Shown here: positions 36,994 to 44,801 of the stretch, in pieces
Numbering within the stretch: position 1 is the first letter of the stretch
Layout: every line of letters starts with the position of its first letter
Assembly: GCA_013377005.1 (NCBI GenBank)
Contig: JACABE010000032.1
Span: forward strand, 1 to 44,865
From: Bacteroidota bacterium
Lineage (GTDB): Bacteria; Bacteroidota; Bacteroidia; Bacteroidales; JACABE01
Length of the DNA stretch: 44,865 nucleotides
Direction: 5' to 3'
The notes under the pieces: generated by a model
What the model saw: the letters and a program-made list of their open reading frames with translations, nothing else
What the model was told of the DNA's origin: nothing
The model's database searches: none
Translations under genes and position numbers: made by a program

Positions 36994-37001
36994 CAAAGAT
37001 A
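36994..37001 (-). promoter_or_regulatory. -7 promoter element of the BatA-like - parC operon
   Basis: The minus strand reads TATCTTTG, a perfect TAnnTTTG match, 36 bp before the ATG at 36957. Confidence 0.6.
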
Positions 37002-37234
37002 AGGATATTTATTGATTTATAGATTTGATGAGGTATTGATTATTTTTATTTTTTACCTCATAAAAACATCCATCCATCGAAGCATTGGCAGTATTATCTT
37101 GTCTTTTGATTTCTTTAGGAAAACTAGTTATGAGTTTGCAGGAAAAGATAAATGGGATAGGGGAATAAACGCTATTTATTAATTATTGGAAGGGTAGTCT
37201 CGATTATGCCTCGTTGATTGTAAATATAATAATA

Positions 37235-40200
37235 TTATTCTTTATCTTTTTTTTCTTCTTCAAAACTAATACCAATAGCAAAAGCAAATTTATTCAGTTG
37301 TTCAGATTCATTGGTTTGCATTATTTTTTTAATATTTGCTTTAAAATCCTCCGCTTCACTTTCAGCCTTGTTTATAATTTTTGCATATTCAGTACTATTT
37401 TCTAAAATAAGATTTAAACATTCAGAATCATTAATTACTATATTTAAAATATTACGTGTAATAGCACCATCTTTATTCTTTATTTTATTAATAAAATCGA
37501 ATTTTGTTGTAAAATAAATAAACTGGACAGTATTAATAATAGGTGTTTTATTGCAAAAATCTTCTCCTAATGAAATTATAGTAGCTAGAAGCTTAGATTT
37601 GTTAGCTTTATTAATTATTATTTCTAAAAAATTATTGAGGGGCAAAATAGTAGAATCTTTTGCAATATCTGCAAGAATCATTTTGCTAAGATCAATAAGA
37701 TTGTCAGGTAAGGTTTTAAGAACATTTTCTTGAATAAAAATTGTAGCGCAATTGAGCCAATAATAAGTGCCTATGTTACGATTTGCATATAATTCTTCTA
37801 TAGAAATATTTTTCATCCTTTCAATAGCCACACTATTAATGTAATTAGTCAAATCATTCAATATTGTTGCTGAATTTTTATAAAAATCAAATTGAGGAAT
37901 TATTGAATCAATATTTGCAACAGTTATTGATTCTTTTGCGAATTTACACCATGGGTTAAATCTATTTAGTAAAATTGTATCGTCAACTCCAATTTTACTT
38001 TTAATTTGCTCATAAAATGGAAGGACTTTCACAATACTCATCTTTGAAATACCGTATGATTTTTCGGTCAGCTTTTTAACAACATTATCTAATAAAACAG
38101 AAGACCAATTTACAGATAATAGAAGTAATTCACCATAGCTACTATAATATTCAATTCTTTCAGCAATTTTTTCATCTAAACCTTCAATTAATGTAGTATT
38201 GATAGATAGTGTAAGTCCTATAGCTACTAAATCATAATAAGTGTCGGTTGTTTTATCAGTTATAAAAGTGAGTAGGGATTGAATTTGACTTTGTGTGAAT
38301 TGTATTTTTAAGGGTTTTTCTTTTGAAATTAGTTTGTAAACATTAATTATTTCAGGAAACCCATTTATATCTACTATATCCTCAGTAATTGCGTTTTCAA
38401 TGGTTGTATTTAAAACATCGAATTTATATAAATCATCTTTAACCAAAAATTTAATAAAATCCATTTTGGGTAATGTAGCAGGCACAGAACGAGCCAAATA
38501 TTCATCAAATATTTTATTGTCGGAGTAAATCTTATATTTTAGAAAATCCGCTTTTGCAATATTCAAGTATTCTATAAATACTTCAGGAGTTACCTGTTTT
38601 GGTGTTAAGAAATTTGCAATGTTAATATCAAGTTTATTTTCTGAGATAAATTTTTCAAACAATTGCATTATAGTGTAAAATAAATCACCCTTAAATTCAT
38701 TAAATTCTTGATAAGAAGCGCAAAGATATTGTACTAAATTTATCTTGTTTTCATTATCTGTATATAATAATAAATATTTGTGAGTATCAGCAAATTCAAG
38801 TTTATCAATTTTGGTCGTCAATTTAATCTTGTTGAAGTCATTCCATATTTTTATAATTTCATTATTATTCGAATTCGTTAGTTTAGATAAGCTAATAATT
38901 GCTTTATCAATAAAGGTATAATCAACTTCTCGTGCTTCTTCTTTTAGAATTGAAATAAAATGTTTATTGCCTGAATATTTATTAATATCGACCTTTTCAT
39001 CACCTTTAAGAGTATTTCTTAAATATTGTTTTAAAGCAATTTGGGCTGCTGAAATGACATCAATTCCATATACTAAAGCAGAGATATAGTTTTGTAATTC
39101 TTCTGTATCATCTACATTTTTTTCAATTGATCCTAAGTATTTTTTAGATAAAATATTATCATCTACAGAATCTTCTAGAATTTCTTCTTTTCTTAATATA
39201 AATATTGCAATTGGTATTAGCGGGATTTCATTAATCCAAGTTAATTTTAGCGAAACTAATTCATTTATGAAAGATATTATGTCGCGTGGTGTGTAATTTA
39301 TTCTAATCAAAGAAAAAATACGTTGTATTTCCTCTTTACAATCATCTTGAGTGGTTCCAAATGCCTCATCAAAAAATTTATAAAAAATATCCTTCCTATC
39401 AGTTAGAACGGGAGCTGAAACTCTATATATAATTGGAAAAGTTTTAATAATAAATTGGCAAGTTAATGCCTTTTTTTCGCTATCATTTACTTTTTTTCCA
39501 TCGTTAAAAGCATTAGCTAAGTGGATTTTATCAAATGGTATGATTACCCATATATTTTTATATCCATCTTCTGAAAAGAAAGTATGTATTGATGACCATA
39601 AATCTTTGACTTTTTCGGATGGCAATCTATCCATATTGTCAAAAACAACAATTAATTTTTTTCTCTGATTTAATTCAATAAAATCAGATATATCATTCAT
39701 CCAATTTTTAAATTCGGTAACTGAAGGTTCATCCTCACTGATTGTTTCGTAGTTTACGTCATTTTCTATTTTATCGTTATATATTGCAAGTAAATACCCA
39801 ATGTCTTTATACCTATGATCTTTGCGGCATGCAAACCTCCACATTATTATACTTGCCAAAACGGGAATCATTGATATTAGTATAGATAATAATATGGACC
39901 ACCAAGAATTTACCGATTGTTTTGTTGCATAAGCAATAAAAACAAATATAGGTGTCAGTATTGCAACGATTGCTGAAGCAGCCATACCATTACTAATTCT
40001 TGGATACTTTTCAGATATAGTTTCAGTTTTTCGCGCTAAAAGATATTTCAGTTTTTTTTCCCAAGTTACACTTTCTTTTCCACCTCCTCTTTTGGTTATC
40101 TCTGTTTCGCCATCAAGTATATTTTCATCAATTAATTTCTGAGTTAATTGCTCTAAAAATGATCGTCGTTGTAAATCTTCTTGATTTCCCCACGCATCAT

Positions 40201-40453
40201 ATTCAAACAAATAATAACTATTTTCAACATTCGTTTTTAGAATTTTTATTACATTGGATTTACCTGAACCCCAGCCACCTTCTAATCCAATTATTTGAGG
40301 CAATTTAACTTTAGGATCAAGAAGGTTTAAATCATTAACCTTCTCAATATGCCTTTCAATAGCTTTTGCAACTCTTTCTGCTGATTTTCCTTCAAGAAAA
40401 TCTTTTCCTGTTGGTTTATTTTGAATAAATTTCGGGAATTCTTGTTTTTCCAT
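37235..40453 (-). CDS. KAP-family P-loop NTPase
   Basis: A 1072-residue KAP-type STAND-like ATPase. Walker A is GLEGGWGSGKSN at residues 56-67 and Walker B is LIVVFDNMDRL at 267-277. Two transmembrane helices (about 158-177 and 183-207) sit between them, a hallmark of many KAP proteins, so the ATPase is likely held at the membrane. The rest (about 340-1072) is all-helical with Leu/Ile-rich repeats and no nuclease or other effector motif that I can see. The KAP family includes the F-plasmid phage-exclusion protein PifA and components of reported defence systems, hence an antiphage or plasmid-derived role is possible. No qat-type partner genes are adjacent. Very AT-rich. Confidence 0.85.
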   Translation of the reverse strand: MEKQEFPKFIQNKPTGKDFLEGKSAERVAKAIERHIEKVNDLNLLDPKVKLPQIIGLEGGWGSGKSNVIKILKTNVENSYYLFEYDAWGNQEDLQRRSFLEQLTQKLIDENILDGETEITKRGGGKESVTWEKKLKYLLARKTETISEKYPRISNGMAASAIVAILTPIFVFIAYATKQSVNSWWSILLSILISMIPVLASIIMWRFACRKDHRYKDIGYLLAIYNDKIENDVNYETISEDEPSVTEFKNWMNDISDFIELNQRKKLIVVFDNMDRLPSEKVKDLWSSIHTFFSEDGYKNIWVIIPFDKIHLANAFNDGKKVNDSEKKALTCQFIIKTFPIIYRVSAPVLTDRKDIFYKFFDEAFGTTQDDCKEEIQRIFSLIRINYTPRDIISFINELVSLKLTWINEIPLIPIAIFILRKEEILEDSVDDNILSKKYLGSIEKNVDDTEELQNYISALVYGIDVISAAQIALKQYLRNTLKGDEKVDINKYSGNKHFISILKEEAREVDYTFIDKAIISLSKLTNSNNNEIIKIWNDFNKIKLTTKIDKLEFADTHKYLLLYTDNENKINLVQYLCASYQEFNEFKGDLFYTIMQLFEKFISENKLDINIANFLTPKQVTPEVFIEYLNIAKADFLKYKIYSDNKIFDEYLARSVPATLPKMDFIKFLVKDDLYKFDVLNTTIENAITEDIVDINGFPEIINVYKLISKEKPLKIQFTQSQIQSLLTFITDKTTDTYYDLVAIGLTLSINTTLIEGLDEKIAERIEYYSSYGELLLLSVNWSSVLLDNVVKKLTEKSYGISKMSIVKVLPFYEQIKSKIGVDDTILLNRFNPWCKFAKESITVANIDSIIPQFDFYKNSATILNDLTNYINSVAIERMKNISIEELYANRNIGTYYWLNCATIFIQENVLKTLPDNLIDLSKMILADIAKDSTILPLNNFLEIIINKANKSKLLATIISLGEDFCNKTPIINTVQFIYFTTKFDFINKIKNKDGAITRNILNIVINDSECLNLILENSTEYAKIINKAESEAEDFKANIKKIMQTNESEQLNKFAFAIGISFEEEKKDKE

Positions 40454-40562
40454 TATTAATTTGTATTATTCATTTTATATAATGAGGCATAACATTATTC
40501 TAACCTTACCAAATCAATTACAAGTCTGCTAAATTTGGATGCTATGCAAAGCTTTTGAAAAT

Positions 40563-40609
40563 GATATTTTTCTAAGAAATCTTCAATAATAATTTCTTAG
40601 AAAAATATC
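40563..40609. terminator. Perfect 18-bp inverted repeat between the KAP and 40630 genes
   Basis: GATATTTTTCTAAGAAAT (40563-40580) and its exact complement (40592-40609) flank an 11-nt loop. It begins 20 bp after the stop of the minus-strand gene at 40630. AT-rich with T-rich sequence on the 3' side in the minus direction, so terminator is the simplest reading. Confidence 0.6.
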
Positions 40610-40629
40610 CCAACTATATCCATCCCCAC

Positions 40630-41595
40630 TTAAATAAACGCAATTTCTACTTCCACATCAGCAGTTGTATCTTTATTTACGAAGATGATATATTTGTTGC
40701 CGGTTCCTAAGGTGGAGGCGGCTATTTCTACTTCTTCGTCGGGTAATATTTCGTGCAAGGTAGCGGGTACTGCTGCATCGGCAGTGGCTGCTGCATAATA
40801 AAATATAGATACGGTGCTGCTGTTGTTTGTTATCAGCAACACATCTTTTGAGGTAAAGGTAAAGTTGGCGGCTATATGGGTAGCGGCTAATATTTTAAGC
40901 AGATACAATTGATTGTCATCGTTGGTTTTGGTTTTACGATGGGGTGTAATCAGCTTGTCGTTAAAGAGCGTTAATAATACATCGGGTTGGTCGGGGTTGC
41001 TTAAAATAATGGTACAAATATTTTTTAGTATTTGTTTGTCGATTAGTTTTTTCTTGGTTTTGTAGTCGGGTATAATGCTCTTAACCTGTGTTTGTGTTGA
41101 TTTTTGTTTATTGAAAGTATCGAGATATTTTAATTTTACATTTTTAAAACCAACTGCAAAAGCAGAACCTAAAGCAGTATCGAATTTTTGGCCTTGTTTT
41201 TCCATTAATTCCATGTCTTCTTTAATGGTTTCAATGGTTGCTTTTTTAAAAATACTTAATCCTTTGGGGAAGACTTCTTTTTGTTCTTTTGAATTCTTTT
41301 TGAATTTTAAGATTAAAGCTGCATCAAATGCATCGATTAAATCGAAATACTCATCTTTTACATCATTTACATCTTTGGTAAGGTTTACTTGCTTGCTCAG
41401 GTTTTGTTTGCGTTGCGATATATCGCTAAAAACTTCGTTGTAAAGTTTTTCCGACTCGGTAATGATAGCTGTATATTCCGGCTTGTTTGTAGCTTTCATA
41501 CTCTGGATGTGCTCGTACAGAAATTCAGCAATGGACGATCTTCCTACTCTTGCATTTTCGGTAGGAGAAACTGTGAAGCTTTCAATTTTTCCCAT
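40630..41595 (-). CDS. Protein of unknown function, helical with beta-rich C terminus
   Basis: A 321-residue protein with no signal peptide. Residues 1-210 are charged and mostly alpha-helical (TNKPEYTAIITESEKLYNEV, KKNSKEQKEVFPKGLSIFKK); residues about 225-321 are beta-rich and Ala/Thr-rich (FTFTSKDVLLITNNSSTVSIFYYA, HEILPDEEVEIAASTLG, NKYIIFVNKDTTADVEVEIAFI) and might form a beta-sandwich. I recognise no family. The C-terminal third has visibly more G and C than the neighbours. ATG start. It lies 176 bp from the KAP gene with the 18-bp hairpin between, so cotranscription with KAP is doubtful; upstream is the repeat-rich region. Confidence 0.65.
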   Translation of the reverse strand: MGKIESFTVSPTENARVGRSSIAEFLYEHIQSMKATNKPEYTAIITESEKLYNEVFSDISQRKQNLSKQVNLTKDVNDVKDEYFDLIDAFDAALILKFKKNSKEQKEVFPKGLSIFKKATIETIKEDMELMEKQGQKFDTALGSAFAVGFKNVKLKYLDTFNKQKSTQTQVKSIIPDYKTKKKLIDKQILKNICTIILSNPDQPDVLLTLFNDKLITPHRKTKTNDDNQLYLLKILAATHIAANFTFTSKDVLLITNNSSTVSIFYYAAATADAAVPATLHEILPDEEVEIAASTLGTGNKYIIFVNKDTTADVEVEIAFI

Positions 41596-41880
41596 AATTT
41601 TTTTAATTTTAAATTGTTAATATTTTGTTTAGGCTACAAAGAAAATAATTTTTTTTGATATACGAATGTTTTTTATAGAAAAAATCATAGGTTTTAACAA
41701 AATATTTTTAAACTAAAGCACAAGCTATTGATATACATATATATCAACATTTGAAAATAGGGCTAAAAAAAGAAAAACAGCCAGGTATTGTTTTTTTTAT
41801 CAGCCGGAGAAGCCAAGTTATTTGATAGTAATTTTAATTAAGACTTTGTAAACGTATAATACCGTATTCACATTTCTGAC
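41596..41880. other. Non-coding stretch upstream of the 40630 gene
   Basis: About 285 bp with no gene; AT-rich near 41640-41790 and without a perfect TAnnTTTG for the minus strand. TTTCTTTG near 41636-41643 is the nearest match. Confidence 0.4.
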
Positions 41881-41888
41881 CAAGCTTT

Positions 41889-42112
41889 GCAGACTTGCGA
41901 AGCTTTACTCACAAAATTGACTAAGCCTTTGCAAACTTGCGAAGCACTACTCACAAAAATAACCAAGCCTCCGCAAACTTGCGAAGCTCTACTCACAAAT
42001 TTGACTAAGCCTCTGCAAACTTGCAAAGCACTACTCACAAAATTGACTAAGCCTCTGCAAACTTGCGAAGCTCTACTCACGAAAATGACTAAGGCTTTGC
42101 AGACTTACAAAT
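41889..42112. repeat. 42-bp tandem repeat, five full copies plus a partial
   Basis: Units start at 41889, 41931, 41973, 42015 and 42057, with a partial at 42099. The core is GCAAACTTGCGAAGC, then TACTCAC and a CTAAGCC tail. Copies differ at a few positions each (for example GCAGAC at the two ends). Each unit can form a small hairpin (GCxxTTGC with GCGAAGC). Because 42 is a multiple of three, long open frames occur on both strands. Confidence 0.9.
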
Positions 42113-42248
42113 ACATAATTATTAACAAGATATGAAATCCTGCGAAATTTCTGTAAAAACGCAATATGGGATGGGGTGTTTTTTTATAATGGTGTTTGGC
42201 AGGAGGTTTATGAGGGGGAGGCAGATGTTATGACTGATAACTTTTGAG
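42113..42248. other. Non-coding stretch between the tandem repeat and the palindrome
   Basis: No gene is visible. It contains GGAGGTTTATGAGGGGGAG, whose near copy GGAAGTTTATGAGGGGTAAT occurs at 44101-44120, also downstream of a minus-strand gene. Confidence 0.4.
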
Positions 42249-42262
42249 GGTTTGCGCAAACC
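42249..42262. repeat. Perfect 14-bp palindrome GGTTTGCGCAAACC
   Basis: A fully self-complementary 14-mer, 18 bp after the stop of the isochorismatase-like gene, inside a longer imperfect inverted repeat (ATAAC at 42235-42241 side, GTTAT at 42266-42270). It may be a terminator core, a protein site or part of a recombination site. Confidence 0.6.
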
Positions 42263-42280
42263 GCAGTTATGAGCTGTACT

Positions 42281-42826
42281 TTATTCGTTTAAATATTGTT
42301 TAGTCAATTTAACTGTTGAGTAAAAATAATCTAAAGCAGCTAAAAAACTCTTTTGAACCTCTTTTGCTTTGACCTTTCGACCAATGATTTCGAGGTCTTT
42401 AGTTGCACAAGCATCTCCAATCACGGTACAATTAAATCCGAAATCTTTTGCTGCTCTTGCGGTTGCGTCAACACACATATGTGTCATCATCCCACAAATC
42501 ACCAAATCGGTTATATTATTGTTTTTTAAATAATCAAACAGCTCCGTTTCTCTGAAACTATTAGGATAATGCTTTATAATTATTTTTTCTTTTTCTAATG
42601 GTTTTACTTTTTTATGAATTTCAGCACCAATCGTATTGGGCAAGAAGAATGTTGCAGTTGGTTTTAGCGCAAGATGCTGAATGTGTATTATCGGCAATCG
42701 TTGTTCTCGAAATTTTTCAAGAATTAATCTCGCGTTATCACATGATTTATCTGAATCGACAAGTGTCATAGCTCCATTGTCGAAATAATCATTTTGAATA
42801 TCAATTATCAGTAAAGCAGTCATCAT
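42281..42826 (-). CDS. Isochorismatase-family cysteine hydrolase
   Basis: A 181-residue cytosolic hydrolase of the isochorismatase superfamily, which includes nicotinamidases and isochorismatases. The likely catalytic triad is Asp9 (LLIIDIQND), Lys85 (IIIKHYPNSF) and Cys118 (GMMTHMCVD). The THMCVDATARAA segment is the family hallmark. It lacks the extra metal-binding motif of classic nicotinamidases, so a small amide or ester substrate is likely but unknown. ATG start with MM at the N terminus. Its 5' leader is a near copy of the one in front of the SDR gene, suggesting shared regulation or a shared cassette origin. Confidence 0.85.
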   Translation of the reverse strand: MMTALLIIDIQNDYFDNGAMTLVDSDKSCDNARLILEKFREQRLPIIHIQHLALKPTATFFLPNTIGAEIHKKVKPLEKEKIIIKHYPNSFRETELFDYLKNNNITDLVICGMMTHMCVDATARAAKDFGFNCTVIGDACATKDLEIIGRKVKAKEVQKSFLAALDYFYSTVKLTKQYLNE

Positions 42827-42867
42827 TTTATTTTTTAGTATAGCCCATTACTTTTATATATGGAAAA

Positions 42868-42906
42868 CCTTACAAAGCATGTCCATATATGGATTGCTTT
42901 GTAAAG
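42868..42906. promoter_or_regulatory. Palindrome in the hydrolase leader (hairpin or operator)
   Basis: CCTTACAAAGCA on the left pairs with TGCTTTGTAAAG on the right around the self-complementary TCCATATATGGA. It lies just downstream of the predicted start site and so in the mRNA leader. Confidence 0.65.
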
Positions 42907-42928
42907 TTTTTATCAATTTATTATTATA

Positions 42929-42936
42929 CAAAATTA
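42929..42936 (-). promoter_or_regulatory. -7 promoter element of the hydrolase gene
   Basis: The minus strand reads TAATTTTG, a TAnnTTTG match. It lies about 103 bp before the ATG, leaving a leader of roughly 95 nt that holds the palindrome. Confidence 0.55.
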
Positions 42937-43063
42937 CTTTTTTTAAATTATCGTGTATTTGTTTAACAAATTTTCTAAAACATATTCATTACATACTAGT
43001 AAACAGCCTGAAGTTTCCGCATATTGTATGTTAGCTACATATCTTTTCAAATTAAAATGTACA

Positions 43064-43795
43064 CTACCAAGCTATGCGCACACCTTTGTGTACTAATTGT
43101 CCATTAGGAAACTGATCGCGAGCAATTGTCACCAGACTAACTACTGTACTTGCTCCCTCTTCAACTTCCATGGGGGCAGCATCTGAGCCAAGATCAGTCT
43201 TTACCCAACCCGGATGTGCAGCAGCTACTGCAATTCCCTTATCTGCCAGTGTTTTGGATTGAATTTGTGTAAGCATATTAAGACCAGCCTTAGATGTCGC
43301 ATATCCTACGGTCATGAATGACGAAATATATTGCCACATATTTTCAGCTGCATCAATAGAGCCTAATTGCGACGAAAGGTTAATTACCCTGGCGTCGTCA
43401 CTAACTGAAAGAAGAGGCACCAATGCTTCAGTAATTGCATAGGGGGCGATAAGATTGACTTCGAGTGTACGTCGAATCTTTTCCGAATTAGTTGGTTTTC
43501 CGTCCCATTCTAAAGCAATTCCGGCGTTATTTACTAATACGTCGAGCTTAGCATAATTCTTTTCAAGATACGTCGCAAGATTGGCTATATCGTCAGTATT
43601 TGTAACTTCAAGTGGCACCGTATGAGCATCGCAACCCGCTGCAATAAGCTCTTCAGCCGCCTTTTTGCCAGCCTTTTGGTCACGAGCAGTGAGCACAACT
43701 GTATATCCGAGCATACCTAGTTGACGTGCAATTTCCTTACCAATTCCTTTGTTTGCCCCTGTAATCAGGGCTACTTTTCCATTTTTACTTTTCAT
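43064..43795 (-). CDS. Short-chain dehydrogenase/reductase (classical SDR)
   Basis: A 243-residue NAD(P)-dependent oxidoreductase. The cofactor motif is TGANKGIG at residues 12-19, NNAG is at 89-92, and the catalytic residues are Ser141 or Ser142 (INLSSQ), Tyr165 and Lys169 (YATSKAGLNM). An AAHPGWVKTDLG segment follows, typical of carbonyl reductase-like SDRs. ATG start. The base composition is less AT-rich than that of the neighbours, which fits transfer. Substrate cannot be predicted. Followed by a TAGCTAAC-containing hairpin and preceded by leader copy B. Confidence 0.88.
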   Translation of the reverse strand: MKSKNGKVALITGANKGIGKEIARQLGMLGYTVVLTARDQKAGKKAAEELIAAGCDAHTVPLEVTNTDDIANLATYLEKNYAKLDVLVNNAGIALEWDGKPTNSEKIRRTLEVNLIAPYAITEALVPLLSVSDDARVINLSSQLGSIDAAENMWQYISSFMTVGYATSKAGLNMLTQIQSKTLADKGIAVAAAHPGWVKTDLGSDAAPMEVEEGASTVVSLVTIARDQFPNGQLVHKGVRIAW

Positions 43796-43868
43796 AATAT
43801 TATTCTTTTATTTATTTATAATTTCTTTTTTTATAAGCTTTGCAGCTATTTGTATATATAAGGAAAAT

Positions 43869-43905
43869 CTATACAAAGCATGTCCATTTGGACGGCTTAG
43901 TATAG
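43869..43905. promoter_or_regulatory. Palindrome in the SDR leader (hairpin or operator)
   Basis: CTATACAAAGCATGTCCA on the left and TGGACGGCTTAGTATAG on the right are near complements. It is the counterpart of 42868-42906. Confidence 0.65.
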
Positions 43906-43927
43906 TTTTTATCAATATATTATTATA

Positions 43928-43935
43928 CAAAATTA
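43928..43935 (-). promoter_or_regulatory. -7 promoter element of the SDR gene
   Basis: The minus strand reads TAATTTTG, a TAnnTTTG match, in the same place in the duplicate as 42929-42936. Confidence 0.55.
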
Positions 43936-44154
43936 CTATTTTTTAATTATCGTGTATTTTATTTAACAAAATTCCCAAACATATTAATTACTTAATTCAT
44001 TATATAATTATTGATTCTATTTCTTCTTTTGGGGTAGTTTAATGTATTCTTAAGATATAAATGCAAAAATGGAAGAGGTATTTTATCAACACTTTAGGTA
44101 GGAAGTTTATGAGGGGTAATGAACATAATACGAGTTAGCGGTTCATTGTTTTTA

Positions 44155-44373
44155 TTATTCAGTTTTTCCTTTGAATGTCATATAAATTGCCATCGCGTGT
44201 CCGTGTCCTAATTCATAGTCCTCTTTTAGCCAGTTAGTGATTTCGGTCGCTTTTATGCATGCTGTAAGTTCTCCATTTTTCAAAAAGCCTTTTTCCTCTG
44301 CAAGTTTTTTGAAATCGTCAGGGCTTTTACCTGTCTTAGCTTTTATATTGTCTATGTATGCTTGAAATGACAT
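44155..44373 (-). CDS. DUF4287 domain protein
   Basis: A 72-residue protein matching the DUF4287 pattern: SFQAYIDNIKAKTGKSPDDF, LAEEKGFL, CIKATEITNWLKEDYELGHGHAMAIYMTFKGK. The domain is common as a small stand-alone protein and in longer DUF5655-type fusions; its function is unknown. It starts 8 bp after the stop of the DUF1761 gene, so the two are translated from one message. A GTTAGCG heptamer on the plus strand lies 14 bp after its stop. Confidence 0.88.
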   Translation of the reverse strand: MSFQAYIDNIKAKTGKSPDDFKKLAEEKGFLKNGELTACIKATEITNWLKEDYELGHGHAMAIYMTFKGKTE

Positions 44374-44381
44374 AATTATTA

Positions 44382-44801
44382 TTATAAACTTGCAATAATT
44401 GCACCCATTGTAATCATTACAATAAATGAACTAACAGCTTCAAACAACCATAATTTGAAACTTCGCCCCATCCAAATAACCTCAATAGATGATGAAGTAA
44501 CTAAAAAACCTAACCATAATAATATAGCTAAAACTATTCCTCCCCAAATTCCCTTTTCAGCTAAATAAGGTGATGAAGAAACAAAGAAATATATAACCGC
44601 CATTACAAAAGCAGTTACAAATTGAACAAGTAAATTCCAAAGCATTTGAGGAATCATATCTTTAAATTTCTCGTTTCCTGTTGGATGAATATTTGCTAAT
44701 TTCATCCACAGTTTTCCAGCTATTGGTCCATGAAAAAGAAATCCAAGAACAAAAGCAGCCACTGTAGCAATACAAACTGCAATTAAATTGATTGAAGTCA
44801 T
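44382..44801 (-). CDS. DUF1761 family membrane protein
   Basis: A 139-residue protein with four predicted transmembrane helices (residues about 5-25, 58-78, 85-105 and 112-138). It fits DUF1761, with an N-terminal VAAFVLGFLFHGPIAGKLWMKLANI, a WNLLVQFVTAFVMAVIYFF helix, and a TSSSIEVIWMGRSFKLWLFEA loop. Function unknown; location inner membrane. It is followed closely by the DUF4287 gene. A GTTGTGC heptamer lies 20 bp upstream of its start. Confidence 0.85.
   Translation of the reverse strand: MTSINLIAVCIATVAAFVLGFLFHGPIAGKLWMKLANIHPTGNEKFKDMIPQMLWNLLVQFVTAFVMAVIYFFVSSSPYLAEKGIWGGIVLAILLWLGFLVTSSSIEVIWMGRSFKLWLFEAVSSFIVMITMGAIIASL

Larger units (their letters stand above)
42855..42992 (-). 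repeat. 138-nt leader duplicate, copy A (before the hydrolase gene)
   Basis: It aligns over its whole length with 43855-43991, roughly four in five bases by eye, so the two copies are 1.0 kb apart in the same orientation. Reading on the minus strand it contains GTTAAAC, an ACGATAA stretch, the -7 element TAATTTTG (42929-42936), a GATAAAAACT stretch and the palindrome at 42868-42906. Confidence 0.85.
43855..43991 (-). repeat. 137-nt leader duplicate, copy B (before the SDR gene)
   Basis: Partner of 42855-42992. On the minus strand it carries GTTAAAT, ACGATAATT, the -7 element at 43928-43935 and a palindrome at 43869-43905. The palindrome arms differ in base from copy A but keep pairing, so the structure seems conserved more than the exact bases. 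Confidence 0.85.

Noticed and set aside
41889-42112. CRISPR array
   Set aside because: The units are directly adjacent with no unique spacers, and there are no cas genes.
41868-42135. 70- and 82-residue frames on opposite strands
   Set aside because: Both come from the 42-nt repeat length being a multiple of three. No promoter, signal or domain; the array itself is the feature.
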